Below are positions 1 to 6,450 of a stretch of DNA of 9,238 bases, one piece after another. This stretch comes from DASSWG01 sp041689995 (GTDB lineage: Bacteria > Bacteroidota > Bacteroidia > Flavobacteriales > Flavobacteriaceae). Below the pieces are notes generated by a model, which worked only from the letters and a program-made list of their open reading frames with translations, was not told the DNA's origin and did not search any database. The stretch covers positions 1-9,238 of the forward strand of contig JBDNFD010000138.1 in NCBI GenBank assembly GCA_041689995.1, read 5' to 3'. The position numbers and the translations under genes were made by a program. Position 1 is the stretch's first letter. Every line of letters starts with the position of its first letter.

Positions 1-545
1 ACTGCCATACTGCATAAATTCGGAAAGGGCTTGAAAATTGATCTCGAGTTTATCGAGGTAGTTATAGATCACTTTCGCTTCGGAAGAAAATAAAAAAACG
101 TCCTTATCTTCATAATAATATAATGGCTTTACCCCAAATCTGTCCCGGACCAAACTTATGGTTTGTTTGACTTTATCATAATGGCCAAATGCAAAATCCC
201 GTTTAATTCCCGTAGTTGAAAATCCTTTTCTTGTAACAAAAGATACAACACCTCGGTATCGGAAGTAGTTTGTAATGACAATTTGTATTTTTCCGCCAGT
301 TCTTTAAAATTATATATTTCCCCATTATAGATCAGCACGGAATTTCCATCGGGCGAAAAGGGTTGATTGGAACGCTCGTCCAAATCCAAAATGCTCAATC
401 GGTAATGCACGAAATCCATACAAGCATTCCCGAACAGACCCGTATGATCTGGACCTCTATGTTTGGACAAATTAGCAGCAGCATTAAATTTTGCCGAATT
501 CTTTTTTGTTTTATCCTTATAAATTACTCCGGCAATTCCACACAT
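1..545 (-). pseudogene. Asparagine synthase-like glutamine amidotransferase, frameshifted, 5' part only
   Basis: Start of an AsnB-type enzyme, which transfers the amide nitrogen of glutamine to a carboxyl group; in polysaccharide loci such proteins are thought to amidate sugar acids or related groups. The protein begins MCGIAG, giving the Cys2 nucleophile of class-II glutaminase domains, followed by KHRGPDHTG, a YRLSILDL stretch and YNGEIYNF, all typical. After about 116 codons the frame derails in a GGG run (198-200, minus strand) and stops at 156. Restoring one base gives NGDFAFGHYD, then VRDRFGVKPLYYYY and FSSEAK, the normal family continuation, open to position 1. The intact family is roughly 600 residues, so most of the gene lies outside the window. 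The shift may be a real inactivation or a sequencing error. The family call is firm; the substrate is unknown. Confidence 0.88.
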
Positions 546-640
546 TTTAGTATAGATTTTTAATTTTCTTCATTTTTGATCTTTCAATATTCATCGACTA
601 TTAACAAGGAGAGCTCCATTTTGAACAGTTGGAGTAAATT

Positions 641-1744
641 TCAAGTGCGCAACGACCCACCATAGCGTGAACTATCGAAATTATTATTTCTTCTCACTAT
701 TTTCAGTTTCCATTTGACCACAAACTTTCTAAGACCATTTCTGAATTCTTGATTTTTCGTATTTAACAAGGTCTCGCATATAGCTTGTATTTCTTCTGCT
801 TGAATTGATAAGATATTTTCTGTTTCATTTTTTTGGGCAGATGACTTATTCTTTGGGAATTCTTTGAATTTCAATCTATCTTCCAGCGGCAATAGATTTG
901 CAATTCTATCAATACTGTTCGGAAACAATGCCAGTATATGACTGTGATAGGTTTCAAAAAATTTATTCTCCAAAAAAGGTGATTCACCGATTTTCACATC
1001 ACTGTCTATACAGTGACGATAGAAATTCCTCCCTGCTCCCGGCAGGGCATTATTCATAATACTCATTATTTTTATTCCCTTTAGGGACATGGAAGGGTTC
1101 ACACTTTTGGTTAGCTTGTCAGTGACTTGGGTTTTTAAATCCAAAAATCTGTTGAAGTAACTTTTGGCGAGAAAGACGGAGTCTTTTTTATAAGGACAAA
1201 ATAACCACTCAATATTCTCAAACTCCTTGTAATGAGCCAAAAACAAATCGAAAAGGAATAAAGTTTTGTAGTCGTTTTGCATCCATTCGGCATATTCCCG
1301 CACATTACCTGATTTCATTCGGTGCTTATATAAGGACAAGGCATGTTCATAAGGATTTCTTAGGATACAAAACATTTTAATTTTAGTAATTCCTGCGATT
1401 TTTGCAGCCTCTGAAAGAGAAGAGAGCAAATCCTTATTGGAAAACAGACGGATCAGTATTTCATTAGAAAGGGCTATTTTATCACATTTATTCCGTTCAG
1501 CTGCCGTTTTTAGTTTTTGCAAATATACCAAGAGCTGCTCCTTCAAATTTTTAGGAAGACAAAGTATTCTTGCCAATTCATGTCCGTTACCAGGGGTAAT
1601 GACACCATTTTGCATGTCGCCGTCCCACTGAGAAGATGGAACATAAATGCCTTCTTTCGCTAACAAGACTCTGTTTTGGGTTTGCATCGTTTGCAAGTAG
1701 GAACTGGCTGTTTTGTTCATCCCAATATGGAGGTGTAATTCCAT
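641..1744 (-). CDS. Sulfotransferase-family protein (third of three)
   Basis: Probable PAPS-dependent sulfotransferase of 367 residues, expected to be cytoplasmic and to transfer sulfate to a glycan or lipid-linked sugar. The N-terminus LHIGMNKTASSYLQ (residues 5-18) matches the 5'-phosphosulfate loop seen as LHIGxxKTGTTxLQ in this superfamily, with Lys11 and Thr12 kept but the usual Gly-Thr replaced by Ala-Ser. FCILRNPYEHALSLY (residues 125-139) is the 3'-phosphate site, with Arg129 and Ser137. The start ATG lies three bases after the stop of the preceding sulfotransferase gene, so the two are probably co-transcribed. The C-terminal part is Lys/Arg-rich and shows no recognised domain. It is poorly similar by eye to its two neighbours, so this is not a recent duplication. 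The acceptor cannot be predicted. Confidence 0.72.
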   Translation of the reverse strand: MELHLHIGMNKTASSYLQTMQTQNRVLLAKEGIYVPSSQWDGDMQNGVITPGNGHELARILCLPKNLKEQLLVYLQKLKTAAERNKCDKIALSNEILIRLFSNKDLLSSLSEAAKIAGITKIKMFCILRNPYEHALSLYKHRMKSGNVREYAEWMQNDYKTLFLFDLFLAHYKEFENIEWLFCPYKKDSVFLAKSYFNRFLDLKTQVTDKLTKSVNPSMSLKGIKIMSIMNNALPGAGRNFYRHCIDSDVKIGESPFLENKFFETYHSHILALFPNSIDRIANLLPLEDRLKFKEFPKNKSSAQKNETENILSIQAEEIQAICETLLNTKNQEFRNGLRKFVVKWKLKIVRRNNNFDSSRYGGSLRT

Positions 1745-1747
1745 AGG

Positions 1748-2587
1748 CTATAAATATTCCTTTAAGTTTTGGTATTCTTCTCGGTACAATTCGACGAGTT
1801 TCTGGCGAATGTCTTTCCCTATCATTAGTTTTGCATTGGTGCTGTTTATTTTCTGATAGACATTTCCCAGGAAAGATTTTCCAATGCCAGTACCTCCCAT
1901 AAGTCGACGAATGTAAAAATCTAACTTCTTGCTTCTGAGGTGCCTGGTTTTATTTTTATGCCCCAAAAAAACTGGTTCCTGCATTGGTTGAAGATCCAAA
2001 AATGTGGAGATTTCCTTCATGCAATTATCTGGATATTCCAGCATGTTTCTCATACCAACTATGTGCACATTATTTTTCCCCAGTGCATTTTCCCACAATC
2101 GGATATACTTCACATATTTCCCATGTTCCAATGCAAATTTTGCCCCTTCCACATCGATCTTTTCGGGCTGAGAAGAAACAACTTCAAAAAACTCGGTCAA
2201 ATTGGTATGAGGTTGTGTAGTGATGTGCGGTCCATAATATTCATACGAGCTACAAAAGCGCTGCACTGGATCACGTACTATGAAGATCACTTTTTTGTAT
2301 GTAAGGTTGGCAATATAGTCAAGTGCTGTTTTCTGATAAAAATTGCACACCGACGCCTCCAAGTAATAAGTTGTTTTTTGCGGAACAAAAAAAACATCCC
2401 AATCGAAACCGGGATTTTTTACGTTCATTTCGCAATGGTAATTCGTCTTGTGCTCATCCACGAGGGCAAAGGTTTCTTTGGGGTTCGATCCAGAAATTTC
2501 CGGATGTTGCAACAAAAGATCAAAGAGGGAACTGCTCCCACATTTTTGAAAACCGACAAGGAAGAGGTTTGGTTTCGTCACTGGCAA
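1748..2587 (-). CDS. Sulfotransferase domain protein (second of three), TTG start
   Basis: Sulfotransferase of 279 residues, near the usual size for a single-domain PAPS-dependent enzyme. LFLVGFQKCGSSSLFDLL (residues 8-25) is the 5'-phosphosulfate-binding loop with Lys15. VIFIVRDPVQRFCSSY (residues 100-115) is the 3'-phosphate-binding site with Arg105 and Ser113. NNVHIVGMRNM followed by a YPDNCMKEISTFLDL stretch matches the later helix region of Sulfotransfer-type domains. The best start is TTG at 2585-2587: the frame is open back to a TAG at 2651-2653 but contains no ATG or GTG, and the P-loop begins only about seven residues after the TTG. A 138-bp gap separates it from the upstream sulfotransferase; the downstream one follows after three bases. 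It probably sulfates a sugar of the locus product; the acceptor is unknown. Confidence 0.82.
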   Translation of the reverse strand: MPVTKPNLFLVGFQKCGSSSLFDLLLQHPEISGSNPKETFALVDEHKTNYHCEMNVKNPGFDWDVFFVPQKTTYYLEASVCNFYQKTALDYIANLTYKKVIFIVRDPVQRFCSSYEYYGPHITTQPHTNLTEFFEVVSSQPEKIDVEGAKFALEHGKYVKYIRLWENALGKNNVHIVGMRNMLEYPDNCMKEISTFLDLQPMQEPVFLGHKNKTRHLRSKKLDFYIRRLMGGTGIGKSFLGNVYQKINSTNAKLMIGKDIRQKLVELYREEYQNLKEYL

Positions 2588-2725
2588 TAAAGATAATATG
2601 TTATAAACTTCGTTAAGAATGCCACCATATAAGGTACACTCACTTTTCCACTAAAAAATTAATATAAACACTTCTCGAAAAATTTTCCTTGCAGGGTTAT
2701 TACTAATATATTTATATTTTCAAAA

Positions 2726-3637
2726 TCAGACATCATAACCATATTTTGCCAAATCTATTCCAATTAGGATAGATGTCAACCTATTACTTTCTTTATACCG
2801 ATTTTGGGCTGAGATTTCTATCTTCCGTTTGATTTTTTTTTCAAATTTGCGATCAACCGCTGATGGCATAATTTTCCAAAATCTTTTTGACAGGTACCAA
2901 AGTGCATGAATAGGTCGCACATAAAATGTTTTGCCGGAATTAGGGTACTCTTTTAGTATAAATGGATTGAAATACCTTTTTAGCCCTAATAATGCAGGTG
3001 GATAACCCTCGTTGACTTTTTCTGAAAAATTCATTTGACCAATTATTTCATTTGGCTCCAGTGAAATATGAGTGCATATTTTAGACATAAATTCCTGGGG
3101 GTTATCGCGAAAAAGTTCATAAGGCAATACCAGCACTTTGTTGCTCCCAAACAGTTTTTGGTAATATTCAATGAGATAATGATATTTTAGACTATCACGA
3201 GAAAAGTTTTTTATTCCAGGTGGCATAAAATATTGATCAAGGTTATATGAACCCTCATTTTTCAGATATTGAAAATAGCTGGATTTCAACATGCTTCTTT
3301 GTTCCCTGATAACGATCAAAATCTTCGCAGTGGGCAAACAATGATATAAACGATCTGCAATATTCTTACTCGCAAAATCGTGATAATGTGGAAAACCAGA
3401 AAGGTCTTCACTCGAAAAAACAACTACATCTTTTTTTGTTCCCAAGTATTTGGAACATAATTCCTCCGCCTTTTGGGACTCAAATCCAAATGCCCATGGA
3501 CTAATAAAATACTTCCGGATTTCCGGCTTGGGAACATTATAAAAAATATTATTAAACTTCTGAAAAAAGCGTTCTTGTAGAAAAGAGGTGCCAGTTTTTG
3601 GATAGCCTAAATGAAGAAGAATATTTTTTTCTTCCAT
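2726..3637 (-). CDS. PAPS-dependent sulfotransferase (first of three)
   Basis: A 303-residue sulfotransferase with the clearest motifs of the three. ILLHLGYPKTGTSFLQ (residues 6-21) is the canonical 5'-phosphosulfate loop with Lys14, Thr15 and Gly16. VVVFSSEDLSG (residues 71-81) is the SxE segment common in bacterial members. ILIVIREQRSMLKSSYFQYL (residues 106-125) is the 3'-phosphate site with Arg111 and Ser119. The protein is soluble, with no signal peptide or membrane segment, so it would act on cytoplasmic sugar intermediates using PAPS. The ATG at 3635-3637 has no visible Shine-Dalgarno, as is normal in Bacteroidota. An AT-rich gap of 106 bp follows the aminotransferase gene. The family call is firm; the acceptor is not predictable. 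Confidence 0.87.
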   Translation of the reverse strand: MEEKNILLHLGYPKTGTSFLQERFFQKFNNIFYNVPKPEIRKYFISPWAFGFESQKAEELCSKYLGTKKDVVVFSSEDLSGFPHYHDFASKNIADRLYHCLPTAKILIVIREQRSMLKSSYFQYLKNEGSYNLDQYFMPPGIKNFSRDSLKYHYLIEYYQKLFGSNKVLVLPYELFRDNPQEFMSKICTHISLEPNEIIGQMNFSEKVNEGYPPALLGLKRYFNPFILKEYPNSGKTFYVRPIHALWYLSKRFWKIMPSAVDRKFEKKIKRKIEISAQNRYKESNRLTSILIGIDLAKYGYDV

Positions 3638-3743
3638 GTGAATTATTCGATTTGGAATGATTTTAATATTAAAAAAATGATATATATTCTTTAATACCTT
3701 ATTTTTTCAATTTTTATAAGGGATAAATGCCAAGGTAATTTGG

Positions 3744-4850
3744 TTAATAGGCATTGAGAATATCCACTACCTTTTCTTTATCTGTAAAAACGGGGCTGAT
3801 AGGTAAACTTACTACTTCTCGGTGTATTTCTTCAGATATAGGAAGTGAATAATGTCTAAGTTCGGGATATCCTTCCTGTTGATGCGGAGGAACGGGATAA
3901 TGGATTAATGAACCGACTTCATTTTCATTCAGATAGTTAATAAACTCTTCACGGTTACTTGTGCGAACAACAAACAAATGCCATACATGCCCCTCTGACT
4001 TCAAAGAGCCATCCAAGACTTTTGGCAATATAATTTTAGCATTCGTGATGTTATTTAAATAATAATTTGCAATTTCCCTTCTTTTTTGATTGTCGGCATC
4101 CAATCCTTTAAGTTTTACCCGAAGAACGGCCGCTTGTATTTCATCTAGGCGACTGTTATATCCCTGATATTTGTTATAATATTTTTTTTGTGATCCATAA
4201 TTCCCTAAAATTCGACAACACTCAGCTAATTCTTCATTATCGGTACAAATTGCACCTGCATCTCCCAAGGCACCTAAGTTTTTACCTGGATAGAAACTGA
4301 AGCCCGCTGCATCGCCCAGTGAACCTATTCGTTTGTTATTATAGACAGCACCATGTGATTGGGCCGCATCTTCGATAAGTTTCAAATCATATTTTTTACA
4401 AAGATCCCCAATCTTTTCAGTATAGGCATTTTGTCCATATAAATGCACAATCATTATAGCCCTTGTTTTTTCAGTGATTTTTTCTTCGATCAAGTTTGGG
4501 TCTATGTTAAAGGTTTCGATATTCGGCTCAACCAATACCGGTTTCAATCGATTATCGGTGATTGCCAAAATAGTAGCAATATAGGTATTCGCAGGAACGA
4601 TTATCTCATCGCCTTCTTTAAAATATCCCAGTTCAATATAGGCTCTTAGAATAATTCGAAGTGCGTCAAGTCCATTTGCCACTCCGATGGTATGCTGGAC
4701 ACCATTATATTCTGAAAATTCTTTTTCAAAAGATTCCAGTTCTTTTCCCATTAAATACCACCCTGATTCAACAACACGGTTCACCGCTTCTTTAATCAGG
4801 TCAATATAATTATTGTTTATTTTCTGAAGATTTAAAAATTCGATTTTCAT
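3744..4850 (-). CDS. fdtB: dTDP-3-keto-6-deoxyhexose 3-aminotransferase (DegT/DnrJ/EryC1/StrS family)
   Basis: PLP-dependent sugar aminotransferase of 368 residues, full length for the family. It would transfer the amino group of glutamate to C3 of the dTDP-3-keto-6-deoxyhexose made by the FdtA-type ketoisomerase, giving dTDP-Fuc3N or dTDP-Qui3N in the cytoplasm. Family landmarks are an N-terminal FLNLQK, GVANGLDALRIIL (residues 56-68), VPANTYIATILAI (85-97), LIEDAAQSHGA (158-168, Asp161 near the PLP ring) and GFSFYPGKNLGALGDAGA (183-200), where Lys190 is the Schiff-base lysine. GYNSRLDEIQAA follows as usual. The FdtB name rests mainly on the FdtA and FdtC homologues just upstream; other C3 aminotransferases such as QdtB look almost the same. 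The start is two bases after the stop of the acyltransferase C-terminal fragment, so ribosomes once probably coupled the two genes. Confidence 0.87.
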   Translation of the reverse strand: MKIEFLNLQKINNNYIDLIKEAVNRVVESGWYLMGKELESFEKEFSEYNGVQHTIGVANGLDALRIILRAYIELGYFKEGDEIIVPANTYIATILAITDNRLKPVLVEPNIETFNIDPNLIEEKITEKTRAIMIVHLYGQNAYTEKIGDLCKKYDLKLIEDAAQSHGAVYNNKRIGSLGDAAGFSFYPGKNLGALGDAGAICTDNEELAECCRILGNYGSQKKYYNKYQGYNSRLDEIQAAVLRVKLKGLDADNQKRREIANYYLNNITNAKIILPKVLDGSLKSEGHVWHLFVVRTSNREEFINYLNENEVGSLIHYPVPPHQQEGYPELRHYSLPISEEIHREVVSLPISPVFTDKEKVVDILNAY

Positions 4851-4852
4851 AT

Positions 4853-5023
4853 TTAATGATTATTTTTTTGCCATTGTTCAAATCCTATTTTTTCCCAAGG
4901 CATACCTCTTTTAAAATTATATGGGCAAGAATAATAAGATTTTCCGTCTTTCTTTGATTTTAGTTCTCTTACATCCTTAATTGGCTTTGCAGGGTTTCCG
5001 ACTACCAATTGAAAATTCTCCAC
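4853..5023 (-). pseudogene. C-terminal fragment of a hexapeptide-repeat acyltransferase
   Basis: Not an independent gene: an open reading frame without a plausible start, running from just after a TAG at 5066-5068 to a TAA at 4853-4855, two bases before the aminotransferase ATG. The recognisable part starts at about 5023 with VENFQLVVGNPAKPIKDV, the end of a left-handed beta-helix acyltransferase domain (VxGNPAK is the usual last coil). It continues with a Lys-rich linker and YNFKRGMPWEKIGFEQW, a tail typical of one group of bacterial sugar acyltransferases. The same group has an N-terminus like the fragment at 5652-5996. I infer that the two are halves of one former gene, now missing about 90-100 central residues and separated by an intact acetyltransferase gene. 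Residues encoded between 5024 and 5065 do not align convincingly and may be junction sequence. Confidence 0.78.
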
Positions 5024-5085
5024 AGGACAGAATACTTTAATTATCGAACCCTTATTACTGTTATACTATGTTGCAGTCATGTCGT

Positions 5086-5565
5086 TTATACCTTTCTGAC
5101 AAATCTCGCTGGACTTCCAACCCAAAGTTCACCATCCGGAATATTTTTAGTCACCATACTATCTGCACCAATCATTGATTTTTCTCCAATCTTAACTCCC
5201 CCAAAAATTGTTGCATTCGCTCCAATTGATGCACCTTTTTTTATAATTGTTGTTTGAAATTCTTGCGGATATTGTTTTGAACGAGGATATTTATCATTTA
5301 CGAAAGTTACATTGGGTCCAATGAAAACATTGTCTTCAATTCTCAATCCGTCCCAAAGATAAACTCCACATTTCACTGTTACGTTGTCACCAATAATCAC
5401 ATTATTCTCAATAAATGTATGACTATTAATATTGCAGTTTTTGCCAATTCTAGCATTACTTAAGATAATACTAAATTGCCAAATTTTTGTTTCTGCACCA
5501 ATGTTCTTAGATTGAACGTCCGCAAGTGGATGAATGAAAAAATTTTTGTTTTCAATTCCTGCCAT
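5086..5565 (-). CDS. fdtC: dTDP-3-amino-3,6-dideoxyhexose N-acetyltransferase (hexapeptide repeat, FdtC/QdtC-like)
   Basis: Acetyltransferase of 159 residues with a left-handed beta-helix fold, acting as a trimer in the cytoplasm. It would transfer acetyl from acetyl-CoA to the 3-amino group of dTDP-Fuc3N or dTDP-Qui3N. Imperfect hexapeptide repeats run through most of the protein (for example ARIGKN, NVIIGDN, NVFIGPN, ASIGAN, VKIGEKSMIGA). The segment INSHTFIENN carries a His at the usual catalytic-base position, and FVNDKYPRSKQYP is a hallmark of the WlbB/FdtC/QdtC group. WVGSPARFVRKV is the final coil. The role is supported by ketoisomerase genes upstream and the aminotransferase gene downstream. 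The gene lies between the two pieces of a different acyltransferase, with short inverted repeats at the junctions. The symbol is by pathway logic; QdtC is equally possible. Confidence 0.85.
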   Translation of the reverse strand: MAGIENKNFFIHPLADVQSKNIGAETKIWQFSIILSNARIGKNCNINSHTFIENNVIIGDNVTVKCGVYLWDGLRIEDNVFIGPNVTFVNDKYPRSKQYPQEFQTTIIKKGASIGANATIFGGVKIGEKSMIGADSMVTKNIPDGELWVGSPARFVRKV

Positions 5566-5583
5566 AATATCTTCTTTTTGGGT

Positions 5584-5628
5584 TTTATAAATTGTGTAAA
5601 CAAAACGCTAAATACCACAATTTTTAAA
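5584..5628. repeat. Imperfect palindrome (13-bp arms, 12 of 13 paired) in the fdtC upstream spacer
   Basis: The arms are 5584-5596 (TTTATAAATTGTG) and 5616-5628 (CACAATTTTTAAA), with a 19-nt loop at 5597-5615. Twelve of thirteen positions pair, including eight consecutive ones next to the loop. It lies between the truncated acyltransferase fragment and the fdtC-like start. On the transcribed strand it has no following T-run and is AT-rich, so it does not look like a rho-independent terminator. It could be a recombination-associated palindrome, an mRNA hairpin or a remnant of an element. Confidence 0.55.
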
Positions 5629-5651
5629 TAATCCTCAAAAGTGGAGAATTT

Positions 5652-5996
5652 CTAAATATCACATAGAGTCCCTACTCGACAATTTTTTCCGAATACTGTT
5701 TCCTCTCTAATTGTTACCCGATGACCAGTCGAGAAATTTTCACCAAAAGAGGATCCCGCATATAATATTGTATGGCTCCTAATAAGTGATCCTTCCCCTA
5801 TTGTCGTTTGTTGATTTTCATAATCCTCACTTTTATAATAATTAGCGTCGGGTTCACCAATTATACAATTATTACAAATCACTGCATTATCCTCAATAAT
5901 AACGTTATCGTAAATAATGGAATTATCGCCAATTTTGACATTTTTCCCTATTTCGCTCTTTGAACTTATAGTGATATTTTTATTATTGAATTTCAT
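5652..5996 (-). pseudogene. N-terminal fragment of a hexapeptide-repeat acyltransferase
   Basis: A 114-residue open frame holding the first part of a left-handed beta-helix acyltransferase. Hexapeptide repeats are clear (SEIGKNVKIGDN, NVIIEDNAVICNNCIIGEP, TTIGEGSLIRSH), then AGSSFGENFSTGHRVTIREETVFGKNCRVGTLCDI, where it stops at TAG. Relatives continue after GTLxDI with Gln-Gly and several more coils, a His-containing segment and a VxGNPAK end. None of that follows here in any frame. The expected C-terminal tail is found at 4853-5023, after the fdtC-like gene, so I read this as the 5' half of a disrupted gene. It starts 34 bp after the ketoisomerase gene. A fragment lacking the acetyl-CoA-binding coils and C-terminus is unlikely to be catalytically active, though a short beta-helix protein could still fold. 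Confidence 0.78.
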
Positions 5997-6030
5997 AATG
6001 GCGTAGATTTTAATTCTTTAAAACTTCCTT

Positions 6031-6450
6031 TTATCGTTTGCTTTGAAAATCTAAAAATTGTTGGTAATCACGAATGTAATCATCTTCCGCGTATTCCTGA
6101 GAGGTCAACACCAAGCAAACTGCACCGGATGAAAAGTTAATCTCCTGAGCCCAAATACCCGGAGGAATATGCAGGCCATAGTACGGCTTATTGAGCATTA
6201 CTTGCCTTTTAACGGAACCATCATCCAATAAAACTTCAAAAGCCCCGCTGGCTGCTATTAAAAACTGGTCGCATTCCTTGTGTGCATGAGCTCCTCTTGA
6301 CGCACCCCCTTGAATATCGTATAAATAAAATACTCTTTTCAAACGAAAGGGAATTACGCCTTGTCCATTATTAATAGCGGTAATATTGCCTGCAATATTC
6401 TCGATTTTTGGAAGTTCAATCATACTACAATCAAAAACACTATGTCTCAT
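6031..6450 (-). CDS. fdtA: dTDP-4-keto-6-deoxyglucose 3,4-ketoisomerase (FdtA/QdtA cupin), canonical copy
   Basis: A 139-residue cupin of the WxcM-like/FdtA family. It moves the keto group of dTDP-4-keto-6-deoxy-D-glucose from C4 to C3, the first committed step toward dTDP-Fuc3NAc or dTDP-Qui3NAc. RVFYLYDIQGGASRGAHAHKE (residues 39-59, split here only by reading) holds the R-G-x-H-A-H motif, with His55 and His57 corresponding to the paired active-site histidines known from FdtA. YYGLHIPPGIWAQEINFSSG and a D-D-Y-I-R-D-Y segment near the C-terminus complete the fold. Its ATG overlaps the stop of the preceding paralogue by four bases (ATGA), implying translational coupling. A second in-frame Met at residue 10 is a possible alternative start. 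Whether the product is the galacto (FdtA) or gluco (QdtA) epimer cannot be decided by eye. Confidence 0.88.
   Translation of the reverse strand: MRHSVFDCSMIELPKIENIAGNITAINNGQGVIPFRLKRVFYLYDIQGGASRGAHAHKECDQFLIAASGAFEVLLDDGSVKRQVMLNKPYYGLHIPPGIWAQEINFSSGAVCLVLTSQEYAEDDYIRDYQQFLDFQSKR

Larger units (their letters stand above)
5013..5651. repeat. 11-bp inverted repeat pair bracketing the fdtC-like segment
   Basis: The 11-mer AAATTCTCCAC at 5013-5023 and its exact reverse complement GTGGAGAATTT at 5641-5651 flank the fdtC-like gene and its spacers. The 5641-5651 copy abuts the end of the acyltransferase N-terminal fragment. The 5013-5023 copy encodes the first recognisable residues (VENF) of the C-terminal fragment. 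Placement exactly at both junctions suggests a link to the rearrangement, but 11 bp in AT-rich DNA could arise by chance. Confidence 0.5.

Noticed and set aside
614..634. Small inverted repeat (CTCCA and TGGAG) between the third sulfotransferase and the amidotransferase start
   Set aside because: Only a 5-bp stem with an 11-nt loop and no T-run on the transcribed strand; too weak to call a terminator or operator.
1940..2590. Long plus-strand open frame (216 codons) opposite the second sulfotransferase
   Set aside because: It lies opposite a gene with clear sulfotransferase motifs, and its own translation is Cys/Phe/His-rich with no recognisable domain. It is an antisense shadow.
3638..3743. 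AT-rich gap examined for a promoter or terminator
   Set aside because: No TAnnTTTG/TTTG pair and no stem-loop with a T-run on the transcribed strand; only AT-rich spacer is visible.
5009..5257. Plus-strand open frame opposite the 3' end of the fdtC-like gene, with a hydrophobic translation
   Set aside because: The minus-strand product is a clear hexapeptide acetyltransferase; the hydrophobic look comes from the reverse complement of the repeat codons.
5652..5660. Possible simple nonsense mutation (CAG to TAG) ending the acyltransferase N-terminal fragment
   Set aside because: Relatives have Gln at this place, but the sequence after TAG does not continue the family in any frame, so a structural rearrangement fits better than a point mutation.
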